Assembly (NCBI RefSeq): GCF_013410775.1
Contig: NZ_JACCFH010000001.1
Coordinates: forward strand, 3,968,001-4,032,000
From: Sphaerotilus montanus
Lineage (GTDB): Bacteria > Pseudomonadota > Gammaproteobacteria > Burkholderiales > Burkholderiaceae_C
Direction: 5' to 3'
Length of the DNA: 64,000 nucleotides
Shown here: positions 16,670-25,299 of the stretch, one piece after another
How positions within the stretch are numbered: the stretch's first letter is position 1
How the letters are laid out: every line of letters begins with the position of its first letter
The notes under the pieces: generated by a model
What the model was told of the DNA's origin: nothing
What the model saw: the letters and a program-made list of their open reading frames with translations, nothing else
Databases searched by the model: none
Made by a program: the position numbers and the translations under genes

Positions 16670-18043
16670 TCAGGGCTGGGCTGCGCGCAGCAGGCCCGGG
16701 GTGGCCAGGTCAGCGCGGCGGCCGGCCGTCATTCTGAAGTAGCCATACGCCACCGCCATGAAGCCAGCGAACAGCCCCGACACCAGCGGGTTGAACCACA
16801 CCATCGTCAGCAGGCAGACCACCGCCAGCCCCAGCGCGATCGCCGGCAGCACCGGGTAGCCGATCGCGGGGAAGGGCCGCTCCAGCGCCGGCTCGGTCTT
16901 GCGCAGCACGAACAGGCTCCACATGGACATGATGTACATCACGATCGCGCCGAGCACCGACATGGTGACGATGTTGGCGGTGAGCGTCTGGCCGCCGATC
17001 TTGATCCACTCGTCGCTGAAGATGGCCAGGATGCCGATGACACCGCCCGCCAGGATCGCGATCCACGGGGTGCCGAACTTCGGATGCACCGTGGCGAGCC
17101 AGCCGGGCAGGTAGCCGGCGCGTGCCAGCGCGAAGATCTGACGCGAATAGCCCAGGATGATGCCGTGGAACGAGGCGATCAGCCCGAACAGGCCGATCCA
17201 CACCAGCATGTGCAGCCAGCCGCTGTTCTCGCCGACGACGGCCTTCATCGCCTGCGGCAGCGGGTCGTTGATGTTGGACAGCTTGGTCCAGTCGCCGACA
17301 CCACCCGCGAACACCATCACGCCGATGGCCAGCACCAGCAGCGTCAGGATGCCGCCGATGTAGGCGCGCGGGATGGTGACCTTGGGATCCTTGGCTTCTT
17401 CGGCGGCCATCGCCACGCCCTCGATGGCGAGGAAAAACCAGATGGCAAAAGGAATCGCCGCAAACATGCCCGAGATCGACCCCATCGAGAAGGTGTCCGA
17501 GCCGGCCCAGCCCTTGGCGGCGAAGTTGGCGAACGAGAAGGCGGGTGCCACGACCCCCATGAACACCAGCAGCTCGGCGATGGCCAGCAGCGTGATGAGC
17601 AGCTCGAAGGTCACCGCCGTCTTCACGCCGACGATGTTGAGCGTCATGAACACCACGTAGGCGCCCACGGCCATCAGCTTCGGATCGACGCCGGGGAACT
17701 GCACGTTCAGGTAGGCGCCGATCGCCAGCGCGATGGCTGGCGGCGCGAACACGAACTCGACCAGCGTGGCGAAGCCGGCGATGAAGCCGCCCGTCGGGCC
17801 GAGGGCGCGCGAGGCGTAGGCGAAGGGGCCGCCGGCGTGGGGAATCGCGGTGGTCAGCTCGGTGAAGCTGAAGATGAAGGTGGTGTACATCACCGCCACC
17901 ATCAGCGAGGTGACCAGGAAGCCCAGCGTGCCCGCACTGGCCCAGCCGTAGCTCCAGCCGAAATACTCGCCCGAGATCACGAGGCCCACCGCGAGGCCCC
18001 ACAGGTGCCACGCGTTGAGCGTGGGCTTGAGTGTCTGCTGCAT
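16670..18043 (-). CDS. eat: Ethanolamine permease (APC superfamily)
   Basis: The 457-residue membrane protein has about 12 hydrophobic segments and the amino acid-polyamine-cation fold. Features of the ethanolamine permease branch are visible: the N-terminal WHLWGLAVGLVISGEYFGWSYGW, IPHAGGPFAYASRALGP, and FFLAIEGVAMAAEEAKDP. It imports ethanolamine across the inner membrane. It is the first gene of the eat-eutB-eutC operon and diverges from an EutR-like activator. The ATG at 18043 (MQQTLKP) is preferred to an upstream in-frame codon because the mature N-terminus then matches the family. Confidence 0.93.
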   Translation of the reverse strand: MQQTLKPTLNAWHLWGLAVGLVISGEYFGWSYGWASAGTLGFLVTSLMVAVMYTTFIFSFTELTTAIPHAGGPFAYASRALGPTGGFIAGFATLVEFVFAPPAIALAIGAYLNVQFPGVDPKLMAVGAYVVFMTLNIVGVKTAVTFELLITLLAIAELLVFMGVVAPAFSFANFAAKGWAGSDTFSMGSISGMFAAIPFAIWFFLAIEGVAMAAEEAKDPKVTIPRAYIGGILTLLVLAIGVMVFAGGVGDWTKLSNINDPLPQAMKAVVGENSGWLHMLVWIGLFGLIASFHGIILGYSRQIFALARAGYLPGWLATVHPKFGTPWIAILAGGVIGILAIFSDEWIKIGGQTLTANIVTMSVLGAIVMYIMSMWSLFVLRKTEPALERPFPAIGYPVLPAIALGLAVVCLLTMVWFNPLVSGLFAGFMAVAYGYFRMTAGRRADLATPGLLRAAQP

Positions 18044-18128
18044 GAAAGGTCGCTCCAAGGTTGATGAACGTCACGAACCGTGCGAACCATACGGAGCGGC
18101 AGAGGGGGCTGGCTATCCAGTTTTGGCA

Positions 18129-18160
18129 CCGCGTCATCAGGGCAGGAACCAATGACGCGG
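18129..18160. promoter_or_regulatory. Inverted repeat in the eat/eutR divergent promoter
   Basis: CCGCGTCAT (18129-18137) and ATGACGCGG (18152-18160) are perfect 9-bp inverse repeats with a 14-bp spacer, placed 86 bp upstream of the permease start and 27 bp upstream of the AraC-type start. It is a good candidate operator for the EutR-like activator, though AraC proteins usually prefer direct repeats. Confidence 0.55.
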
Positions 18161-18186
18161 GCGCGGTTTTTGCTGGATGCTGTGAC

Positions 18187-19206
18187 ATGTTCACACTTTC
18201 CGCCCCTTCGTCGTCGGTCCGCCCCGCCTCGGTGCACCAGGCCGCCACCCGCGACATCGACGAGCAGGCCGCGCTGCTGACGGGCTGGAACCAGTCCTAC
18301 GCGCAGCTCTCGGCCGGTGCCTTCGAGGGGCGCATCGCCGAGGCGTGGCTGGATGGCGTGCACCTCTTCGTCGAGGGCACCAGCCGCCGGCTGCACCAGC
18401 ATGGCGCCTTGCCCGGCGACCGGCTGGCGCTGGGCCTGCCGCTGGCGCCGGTGGTGGGGCCTGCCGTGTTCTGCGGGGCCTCGGACTGGGCGGGCGACGT
18501 GCGCACCGGGCGCTTCTGCACCTTCTCGGGCGCACAGGGCTTCGAATTTTTCACGCCGGAAGGCCTGCAGATGGCGGGCATGGAGATCGACCGCGACGAG
18601 TTGATGCGCCTGGCCACGCCGGACGAGCAGGCGCTGATTGCCCGCGTCGGCTCTACCGCGGCGCTGCACCGTGCTTCGCACGACCGCGTCAACGGCCTGC
18701 GCGACTTCATGCGCGGCGCTTTCGAGATGCTGGCGCGCGAGCCGGGCCTGCTCGACAACCCGGCCGTGCGCAGCCAGTTGCGCCACGCGGCGCAGTCGAA
18801 TGCGCTGGAGATGCTGGTCAGTGCTGCGCATGCGGACGAGGAAGCGCCGGTCGCGCCGCAGCGCCACTGGGCACTGGTCCAGCAGGCCCGTGCGCAGGTG
18901 AGCCAGGACCCGGAAACCCCGGTGACGGTGGCGGCGCTGTGTGCCGGCCTGCGGGTCAGCCGGCGCACGCTGCAGGCGGCGTTCCAGGACGTGCTGGGCA
19001 TGGCCCCCGCCGCGTACCTGCGGGCCGAGCGGCTGGCCGGTGCGCGCCGGGCGCTGCGCGAGGCACCGACCGTCACCGAGGCGGCCGCGCAGTGGGGGTT
19101 CTGGCACTTCGGCCACTTCGCCCAGGACTACCGGCGCCTCTTCGGTGAACTGCCCTCGCAGACCTGGCGGCGGCTGCGTGGGGGCAGCGACACCACGGCC
19201 CACTGA
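18187..19206 (+). CDS. eutR: AraC-family regulator of ethanolamine use (EutR-like)
   Basis: The 339-residue protein ends in an AraC/XylS double helix-turn-helix (about residues 245-335; VTVAALCAGLRVSRRTLQAAFQDVLGMAPAAYLRAERL, then HFGHFAQDYRRLFGELP). The N-terminal region is a ligand domain without close match to simple cupin regulators. EutR of enterobacteria activates the eut operon when both ethanolamine and adenosylcobalamin are present. Position, divergent from the ethanolamine permease and eutBC, supports that role. The ATG at 18187 (MFTLSAP) is chosen; the reading frame stays open upstream to 18061, but that stretch contains the palindrome and reads as promoter. Confidence 0.85.
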   Translation: MFTLSAPSSSVRPASVHQAATRDIDEQAALLTGWNQSYAQLSAGAFEGRIAEAWLDGVHLFVEGTSRRLHQHGALPGDRLALGLPLAPVVGPAVFCGASDWAGDVRTGRFCTFSGAQGFEFFTPEGLQMAGMEIDRDELMRLATPDEQALIARVGSTAALHRASHDRVNGLRDFMRGAFEMLAREPGLLDNPAVRSQLRHAAQSNALEMLVSAAHADEEAPVAPQRHWALVQQARAQVSQDPETPVTVAALCAGLRVSRRTLQAAFQDVLGMAPAAYLRAERLAGARRALREAPTVTEAAAQWGFWHFGHFAQDYRRLFGELPSQTWRRLRGGSDTTAH

Positions 19207-19283
19207 ATCCGCCCGCTGCTCAAAGCGCGAGCATTCCAGCAAAAGTCACACTGTGACAGGCACTTGGCGCCGTCCACCACAGC

Positions 19284-19318
19284 TTGTCCCCAGGGTTGTC
19301 CACAGGCTCCGTGGATAA
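19284..19318. other. Cluster of three DnaA-box-like 9-mers
   Basis: TTGTCCCCA (19284-19292), TTGTCCACA (19296-19304) and, on the minus strand, TTATCCACG (19318-19310) lie within 35 bp in the 188-bp gap between eutR and the desuccinylase-like gene. Each differs from the TTATCCACA consensus by one or two bases. There is no AT-rich unwinding region and no dnaA/dnaN/gidA neighbourhood, so this is not an origin. It could titrate DnaA or be coincidental. Confidence 0.4.
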
Positions 19319-19394
19319 CTGCTGCCCGCGGATCACCACGGATGCGCACCGACCAAGGGAAGATGTGGAGCCGTGCAAGGCCGTGGCCGAGGCT

Positions 19395-20393
19395 ATGCTC
19401 ACGCCCATGACCCGCTCTCCCGCCCACCCGACCAGCCTGCGTGTTCACCAGTACCTCGGCTTGCAGCCCGGCCCCCGGCTGATCGTGCTCGGCGCGGTCC
19501 ACGGCAACGAAACCTGCGGCCCGCAGGCGCTGCAGGGCCTGCTGGAGGCCTTCGACACGGGGCAGTTGCGCCTGCGCCGGGGGCAACTCACCGTGGTGCC
19601 GGTCACCAACGCGCTGGCCCATGCCCGCCACGCCCGCGAAGGCGAGCGCAACCTGAACCGCAAGCTGGTGCCGCCCGCCATTCCGCAGGATTTCGAGGAC
19701 CGGGTGGCGCGGGTGCTGTGCCCGCTGCTGCAGGCGCACGACGTGCTGCTGGACCTGCATTCCTTCCACACGGCCGGCGCGCCCTTCGTGATGGTCGGCC
19801 CGCACGACAACACCGGCGATCTGGAACCCTTTGCGCATGCGCAGGCCGAAGTCGCGCTGGCGGCCGCGCTCGGTCCTGCGCTGCTGGTGGAGGGCTGGCT
19901 GGAAACCTATGCCCGCGGGGTCGAGCGCCGCCGGGCGGTGGCGGCTGCGCTGGGCAGGCCGGCGCCGGATCCGCAGTTCGGCGTGGGCACGACCGAGTAC
20001 ATCCGCGCCTGTGGCGGCTACGGGGTCACGCTCGAATGCGGCCAGCACGACGATCCCCGGGCGCCGGAAGTGGCCCGGCTGGCCGTGCTGCGCACCTTGC
20101 GCCTGCTGGACATGCTGGAGGCGCCGGAGGGCGCGGCCGACGCGCCGCTCCTGCCGGTGCAGCACACGCTGATGTGCCTGTTCGACGTGATCGACTGCGC
20201 GCATGTCGGCGACCGCTTCAGCCGTGAATGGTCGAGTTTCGATCCGGTCCAGGCGGGTGAGGTGATCGGTCACCGGGACGACGGCCGGCCCGTGGTGGCC
20301 GAGACGACCGGCTGGATCGTCTTCCCCAACCCGCGGGCGCAGGTCGGGCAGGAGTGGTTCTACCTGGCGCGGGCCAGCGACCGGACGCTCTGA
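19395..20393 (+). CDS. Succinylglutamate desuccinylase/aspartoacylase-family zinc hydrolase
   Basis: The 332-residue protein is an M14-like zinc deacylase. GAVHGNETCGPQAL (about residues 27-40) provides the first zinc ligands (His and Glu in HGNE), followed by GERNLNRKL for substrate binding, and LLDLHSFHTAG (about 117-127) gives the third zinc histidine. The catalytic glutamate is probably in GVTLECGQH. The protein is shorter on specific AstE features, and no arginine-succinyltransferase (ast) genes are nearby, so the natural substrate is unknown. Starts at 19395 (MLTPMTRSP) and 19407 are both possible. It converges on the zinc-finger protein gene, 22 bp away. Confidence 0.82.
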   Translation: MLTPMTRSPAHPTSLRVHQYLGLQPGPRLIVLGAVHGNETCGPQALQGLLEAFDTGQLRLRRGQLTVVPVTNALAHARHAREGERNLNRKLVPPAIPQDFEDRVARVLCPLLQAHDVLLDLHSFHTAGAPFVMVGPHDNTGDLEPFAHAQAEVALAAALGPALLVEGWLETYARGVERRRAVAAALGRPAPDPQFGVGTTEYIRACGGYGVTLECGQHDDPRAPEVARLAVLRTLRLLDMLEAPEGAADAPLLPVQHTLMCLFDVIDCAHVGDRFSREWSSFDPVQAGEVIGHRDDGRPVVAETTGWIVFPNPRAQVGQEWFYLARASDRTL

Positions 20394-20415
20394 GGCGCGC
20401 GGTGCACCGGGCTGT

Positions 20416-22656
20416 TCAGCGCAGCGCGGCCAGCTCCTTCGCGGCACCGGGGACGCCTTTCGACTCGGCGTAGCCCAGATAGCGGCGGGCCGCGGCGAGA
20501 TCGCGGCGCAGGCCGGCCCCGGCCCCGAGCCGGCGGCCCAGCTCGAAACACGCGCTGGCGTGGCCTGTGTCAGCGGCCTGCTGCAGCGTGGCGATGCCAG
20601 CGGACAGGCCGCCGGTGCGTGCGGCCAGGGCCGGCGTCAGCTGCACCAGGGCCAGCGTGTAGAGCGCCTCGGGCGAGGGCGGCTGCGGCAGTTCCTCCAG
20701 CGCTGTCGCGGTGGCCTGCAGCGCGCTGACCGAGCGGCTGCGCAGCCACAGCGTGGCCCGGGCCCGCGCCAGCACGACCGCATGGGCGAGTGCGGGATCC
20801 TGCTCCAGTCCGTCCAGCAGCCGCTCCGCGCCGCGGGGATCGGGTGTCACGCCGTCCGGACCCAGCAGCAGCTGCCACGCGCGCACCAGCCGGATGCGCG
20901 GATCGACGGGCGGCCGTGCCAGCGCCTGCACCAGCACCTCCGCGGTCGGGTAGTGCCGCAGCCGGTGGTCCTTGTCGTCGCTGCCCAGCCAGACGGCGAG
21001 CTGCTGCTGCAATGCCGTGTCAGCCTGGCGCTGTTCGACCTGTTGCCGGACATGCGGCAACCGCGTCATGGCCGCCGCCCCTGCCAGCGCCACGACCACG
21101 GCAGCAGCCAGCGAGACGAGCTGCCAGCGCCGCACGACAGCCGACTGGCGCAGGGGCCGCAGCAGCCGGTCGCTCCCGGGCCTCTGCAGCGACAGGGCCA
21201 GGGCCCGGCGTGCCTGCCAGTCCGCGCCCACCCAGGCCGCGATGCCCAGCCCGGTGGCCAGCACCGAGGCGCTCGCCACGCCGAAGTGCGGGCTGCCGAA
21301 CGCCACCAGCAGTGCCGACACCGCACCGATGCCCGCCAGACCGTACAGCCGTGGTCGCCGGACCCGCTGCAGCCACAGCCGCTCGACCGCGCGCTGCGCC
21401 GATTGCAGCGCGCGCGTCCGGTAGGCCTCGTCGACCATGCCCGGGTACTGGCGGTCGATGTCCGCCAGCGGCTTGCGTGCGGCGATGTCCAGGTTCAGTG
21501 GCGACTGCAGGAAGCGCTGCAGCGCTTCGCCGAGATGGCGACCGCTGCCGTCCACGTTCTTCTCCAGCGTGTCCAGGTCATGTCCCAGCAGCACCGCGGC
21601 CACCTGCTGGTAGTCGATGATCTCCAGCGACGGGCCCAGCGCGGTGAACTGCATCGGCTGCCCTGCGACCTGCAGCCGCACCTGCCGCACGGGCAGCCGC
21701 AGGCGCTGCACCGCCTGGACGGCCAGTGGTGCGGTGGTGTAGCGCACCTGCTCCAGCGTGCAGACCTCGTCGAGCGTGGTGACGTCGGCATGGCGGGCGG
21801 TGATGGCCGCGGCGACGGCCGGATCCGGGTGATGGACTTCCAGCAGATCCTCCACCTCCAGCCGCTCGCGCAGCCGGCCCCACTGGTGGTGCCAGCCGGA
21901 CGCGGCGCAGTCCGGGCAGTCCAGTTCCTGCTGGCCCTGGCAGTCGGGGCAGACGATCCGGCCGGACGCGGTGCAGCGGGGGCAATCCTGCTCGCCCCGG
22001 CCCTCGCAGGCCGCGCAGTCCAGCCAGCCCTGGCGGCAGGCGGTGCAGGGCACGAGCGCCTCGGGCGCACCGGGCGCACCGGCTGTCGCCTGGACCTGCC
22101 CGCGGCCTTCGCAGACCCCGCAGGCCAGGCGCCCGAGCCCTCGGCACTGGCGACAGGCGCCGTGTCGGCGGCCCTGGCAGTCGGGGCAGGTCTGTGCGCC
22201 GCTGCCTGCGCAACCTGCACAGGCCAGCCGCCCGCGCTGGCTGCAGGTGGCGCAGGCCCACTCCGTGCCGATGGTCTCGTTCGGCAGGTCGCTGAAGAAG
22301 GTGCCGGTGGGCAGCAGGCGCCGGTAGCGCCCCGGCTCTTCTGTCGCCCACTGCTGGATGCGGGCCGTGGCGGCCGACTCGGCGGTGGCCAGCCGCTGTT
22401 GCAGTTCGGCCTCGATCGTGGCGACGTCCGGGCGTGCGGAGATGCCGTGCGGCAGGCGACCCGTGCAGACCGCGGTCTCGATGTCCAGATCGACACGTTG
22501 CCGGGTGGTGACGACCAGCTCTGCGCCCGATTCGAGGTCGGACGACAGCTCTTTCAGATCGGATGTCCTGAAGCGCGTGATCGGCTCGATCTGCGCTCCG
22601 ACCACCTCGGCGATGCGCTTTTTTCGTCCCGCGTCCTGTCCCCGCACACTCGACAT
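20416..22656 (-). CDS. Unusual membrane protein with DnaJ-type CxxC zinc repeats and Sel1-like tail
   Basis: I do not recognise this 746-residue protein as a named family. Residues 135-250 hold ten CxxC motifs (CATC, CAGC, CPDC, CRQC, CGVC, CTAC, CAAC, CPRC, CPDC, CPDC), most followed by G-x-G as in the zinc-binding module of DnaJ, but there is no J domain. An N-terminal alpha/beta region (1-130) precedes them. Residues about 445-545 contain two or three hydrophobic segments (YGLAGIGAVSALLVAF, VLATGLGIAAWVGADW, LVSLAAAVVVALAGAAAM), so the zinc part is probably cytoplasmic and the rest membrane-bound. The C-terminus (about 660-746) has Sel1/TPR-like helices (GHASACFELGRRLGAG). The ATG at 22656 starts a long hydrophilic N-terminus. 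It may be a membrane-tethered chaperone or scaffold; this is inference. Confidence 0.75.
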   Translation of the reverse strand: MSSVRGQDAGRKKRIAEVVGAQIEPITRFRTSDLKELSSDLESGAELVVTTRQRVDLDIETAVCTGRLPHGISARPDVATIEAELQQRLATAESAATARIQQWATEEPGRYRRLLPTGTFFSDLPNETIGTEWACATCSQRGRLACAGCAGSGAQTCPDCQGRRHGACRQCRGLGRLACGVCEGRGQVQATAGAPGAPEALVPCTACRQGWLDCAACEGRGEQDCPRCTASGRIVCPDCQGQQELDCPDCAASGWHHQWGRLRERLEVEDLLEVHHPDPAVAAAITARHADVTTLDEVCTLEQVRYTTAPLAVQAVQRLRLPVRQVRLQVAGQPMQFTALGPSLEIIDYQQVAAVLLGHDLDTLEKNVDGSGRHLGEALQRFLQSPLNLDIAARKPLADIDRQYPGMVDEAYRTRALQSAQRAVERLWLQRVRRPRLYGLAGIGAVSALLVAFGSPHFGVASASVLATGLGIAAWVGADWQARRALALSLQRPGSDRLLRPLRQSAVVRRWQLVSLAAAVVVALAGAAAMTRLPHVRQQVEQRQADTALQQQLAVWLGSDDKDHRLRHYPTAEVLVQALARPPVDPRIRLVRAWQLLLGPDGVTPDPRGAERLLDGLEQDPALAHAVVLARARATLWLRSRSVSALQATATALEELPQPPSPEALYTLALVQLTPALAARTGGLSAGIATLQQAADTGHASACFELGRRLGAGAGLRRDLAAARRYLGYAESKGVPGAAKELAALR

Positions 22657-22749
22657 CCCTGACCTCTGTTCGCAATCTGACCGGAAAAGGAAAGATTACA
22701 CAACAACGGCCGGACCAGCGACCCGCCACAGGGTGGCGAAACCGGCGTT

Positions 22750-23403
22750 TCAGCCGCGCACTGGCGAGTGGCGGCGGAACCAGGCGAGATAGAACAGCCG
22801 GTAAGCGATGCGCTGCAGGCGTCCGTCCAGCTGCACCGGCGGACGCGGGCAGCTCGCTGGCGCATCGGTCACCGGCAGGGACTTGCGGTGGACGATCACC
22901 TGCAGGCCATGCTGCTGCGTGATCGACTCGACCAGGCGCGCGTAGCCTTGGCGCCTGTACAGCATGAGCCCCGCGGCATTGGTGCTCAGGCACTGCAGTT
23001 CGATGCGCGCGCAGCGCCAGTCCCGGCAGACCGACTCGAAATGCGTCACCAGCCGGTGCCCCACACCGCGGTGGCGGTACCGTTCATCCACGGCCACCAG
23101 GTTGACCCACAGCGTGCCGGTGTCCGGCCGCGGCTGGGCGTGCATGAATCCGATCACCTCACCGTCCAGACGTGCGACCTGGAAATACGGCAACTGGTGG
23201 CACAGCCAGTAGCCCATGTCTTGCTCGGTCTGCAGCGGGAAGTTGTGCGCCACGAGCTGGCAGATGCGGGTCCAGTCGCGCACGCTGGCGGGCTCGATCA
23301 CGACCTGTCTTTCCAGCGAGGGGGCGACCGGTCGTGCGAGGGGGGGCACCGGCGCCGGGTGGTCGGACAAGGGCAGCGGGCGCGTCACATCGGTCAGCAA
23401 CAT
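22750..23403 (-). CDS. GNAT-family N-acetyltransferase
   Basis: The 217-residue protein contains a GNAT fold in residues 35-170: WVNLVAVDERYRHRGVGHRLV is the acetyl-CoA-binding motif A (R-x-x-G-x-G/A), and LQCLSTNAAGLMLYRRQGYARL is motif B. A Pro-rich N-terminal stretch and a basic, aromatic C-terminus (YRLFYLAWFRRH) lie outside the fold and may contact a partner or the membrane. The acceptor is unknown. It is monocistronic, followed by a 93-bp gap with a small CGCCA/TGGCG stem before the zinc-finger protein gene. Confidence 0.87.
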   Translation of the reverse strand: MLLTDVTRPLPLSDHPAPVPPLARPVAPSLERQVVIEPASVRDWTRICQLVAHNFPLQTEQDMGYWLCHQLPYFQVARLDGEVIGFMHAQPRPDTGTLWVNLVAVDERYRHRGVGHRLVTHFESVCRDWRCARIELQCLSTNAAGLMLYRRQGYARLVESITQQHGLQVIVHRKSLPVTDAPASCPRPPVQLDGRLQRIAYRLFYLAWFRRHSPVRG

Positions 23404-23575
23404 GATGGTTTTGAAATTTGTGGCACTACTGAAATCGATCGGATGCCATCCTAGCCACCGCGGTACCCTCAAGTTCACCTTCAGGTGAGGGGGGTTGTCC
23501 AGCCGAGGGCCAAGGGTGCTCCGTTCCTGTGCGGAACTACCGCTTGCTGGCGGCGGGGGCTACCATGTCGGTGCC

Positions 23576-24169
23576 ATGCCCAGCACCCTCGCCACTCCGG
23601 TTCACAGCGAACTCGTCATCAAGAAGAGCCGATTCATCGGCTGTGTCCAGCCCGTTCCGGACCGTGCCAGCGCGCAGGCCGTGGTCGATGCACTCTGGCA
23701 GGCACATCCTGGCGCGCGCCATGTCTGCTGGGCGCTGATGGCCGGCGGGCAGTCGGCGGCGGTCGATGATGGCGAGCCCGGTGGAACGGCCGGTCGCCCG
23801 ATGCTGGAGGTCCTGCGCCACCAGGATCTCGAAGGCGTTCTGGCGACGGTTGTCCGCTATTTCGGGGGGGTGAAGCTGGGGGCTGGCGGGCTGGTGCGGG
23901 CCTACACGGATGCCGTGGCGCAGGCGCTGCTCGGGGCGACCAAGGTGCCGCTGCAGCGGATGCGTCCGCTGCGCTGCACGGTGCCGTATGCGCTGGAAGG
24001 ACTGGTCCGGCGTGAACTGTCGGCCGCTGGCGCTGCGCTGGGCGAGGTGCGCCACGGCGCGCAGGTGGAGTTCGATTTCAGTCTGGCCGAGCCGTCGGCG
24101 GCGGCGTTCGTCGCCAGGCTCTCTGACACGGGGCAAGGACGGGTCGGCTGGTTGCCGGGGAATGCCTGA
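23576..24169 (+). CDS. yigZ: YigZ/IMPACT family protein
   Basis: The 197-residue protein has the complete IMPACT N-terminal domain: SELVIKKSRFIGCVQPV (about residues 11-27), the signature DDGEPGGTAGRPMLEVL (about 64-80) and VVRYFGGVKLGAGGLVRAYT (about 92-111), followed by the DUF1949 ferredoxin-like C-terminal part. YigZ is conserved, binds nucleic acids or phosphates in structural studies, and has no assigned reaction; the eukaryotic homologue IMPACT regulates translation control by GCN2. The ATG at 23576 gives the usual N-terminus. Confidence 0.94.
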   Translation: MPSTLATPVHSELVIKKSRFIGCVQPVPDRASAQAVVDALWQAHPGARHVCWALMAGGQSAAVDDGEPGGTAGRPMLEVLRHQDLEGVLATVVRYFGGVKLGAGGLVRAYTDAVAQALLGATKVPLQRMRPLRCTVPYALEGLVRRELSAAGAALGEVRHGAQVEFDFSLAEPSAAAFVARLSDTGQGRVGWLPGNA

Positions 24170-24261
24170 CGGGTGCGGGTCCGGTGAGCCTGCTCAATGA
24201 CGGACCGTTTCCATGTCAGTACAACAAACAGAACAATTTCCAAATTCCAACGGAGGATGCC

Positions 24262-24546
24262 ATGCATGAAAAGTCTGGTCTGGTGGGTGTCGCTGGTCAA
24301 TGGCATCGGGAGGGTTCGGTCATGAACCCGTTGTCAGGCCGCGCCGAGGGGCCGGGACACGATCCGCAGCGCCCCGAGTCTGTCCTGAGGCTGGAGGACA
24401 GCTTCAACCCGAATGTCTGGACCTGTTCGGTCTGCGGCAAGGTGCGGTTGCGCGAGTTGCTGCACAGCAAGGCGATCATGGGCCGCCAGCAACTCGTCTG
24501 CGCGCCGTCCTGCCTCGGTGCGGAACGGCGCGCCAACGCCCGTTGA
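24262..24546 (+). CDS. Small protein with a four-cysteine zinc-ribbon-like motif
   Basis: I do not recognise this 94-residue protein. An ACGGAGGAT ribosome-binding site lies just before the ATG at 24262, in an AT-richer leader (24200-24260), which supports real translation. The C-terminal half contains TCSVCGK (about residues 54-60) and VCAPSCLG (about 80-87), two cysteine pairs about 25 residues apart, compatible with one bound zinc. A second in-frame ATG (24322, MNPLSGRAE) could be the true start. It lies alone between yigZ and the DUF2760-Hsp70 genes, in the same direction. Confidence 0.6.
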   Translation: MHEKSGLVGVAGQWHREGSVMNPLSGRAEGPGHDPQRPESVLRLEDSFNPNVWTCSVCGKVRLRELLHSKAIMGRQQLVCAPSCLGAERRANAR

Positions 24547-24675
24547 GCGCCTGCTGAAGCAGAGGGGCCGGATCAGGGCGGCGCGGCGCGGTGGGCGTTC
24601 GATCCTCGGAGAAACCCGCGGTCCGTCTTTCCCGGATCGATAGAATCCGCCGGTTGTCCTTTGACGAGTGCCCCG

Positions 24676-25299
24676 ATGCCGAGTCCCCACCGTTCTTCCA
24701 GCCCGCCGCCGTCCTTCCTGCGCCGCCTGTCGATGGCGTTCAGCGTGCTGTTCAGCGGCGAGCTGGCGCAGCGCTACCTCGCGGCCGACGCGCCCGTGGC
24801 GGCTGCACCCGAGCCGGTCACGCCACCTGCACCGGCCCCGGTGCCCGCGCCGGCCCCCATTGCTCCGCCGCCACCACCGCCACCACCGCCACCACCGCAG
24901 ATCATCACGCTGAAAGAAGCCACGCCCGACGCCGCGCTGCAGCTGCTCGGCCTGCTCCAGCGCGAGGCCCGCCTGATCGACTTCGTACAGGAAGACCTGA
25001 CCGGCCACGCCGACGCCGATGTCGGCGCCGCCGCCCGCCTCGTCCATGAAGGTTGCCGCAAGGTGCTGGCCGCGCACTTCACGCTTGCCCCCGTGCGCAC
25101 CGAGGAAGAAGGCCGCCGCATCACGCTGCCTGCCGGCTTCGACGCCAGCGCCGTGCGCCTGACCGGCAACGTCGTCGGCCAGGCCCCCTTCACCGGCACG
25201 CTCAGCCACCGCGGCTGGCGTGTCACCGAGGTGCGGCTGCCGCAGCGCGCCGAACACCACGACGCAGCCATCGTCGCGCAGGCGGAGGTGGAGCTGTGA
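24676..25299 (+). CDS. DUF2760 protein, partner of Hsp70-like genes
   Basis: The 207-residue protein has an N-terminal helix (FLRRLSMAFSVLFSGELAQRYL), a Pro/Ala linker including a run of eleven prolines (codons 24865-24897), and a DUF2760 domain from about residue 75: EATPDAALQLLGLLQREARLIDFVQEDL... ending RHHDAAIVAQAEVEL-like. Eleven consecutive prolines would need elongation factor P and may slow translation. The stop overlaps the GTG start of the next gene (GTGA), so the DUF2760 and Hsp70 proteins are translationally coupled. The family is almost always found with these Hsp70 variants; its function is unknown, and a co-chaperone or nucleotide-exchange role is a guess. Confidence 0.88.
   Translation: MPSPHRSSSPPPSFLRRLSMAFSVLFSGELAQRYLAADAPVAAAPEPVTPPAPAPVPAPAPIAPPPPPPPPPPPQIITLKEATPDAALQLLGLLQREARLIDFVQEDLTGHADADVGAAARLVHEGCRKVLAAHFTLAPVRTEEEGRRITLPAGFDASAVRLTGNVVGQAPFTGTLSHRGWRVTEVRLPQRAEHHDAAIVAQAEVEL

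Noticed and set aside
19284-19318. Chromosomal replication origin
   Set aside because: DnaA-like boxes are present, but there is no AT-rich unwinding stretch and no dnaA, dnaN, rpmH or gidA nearby.
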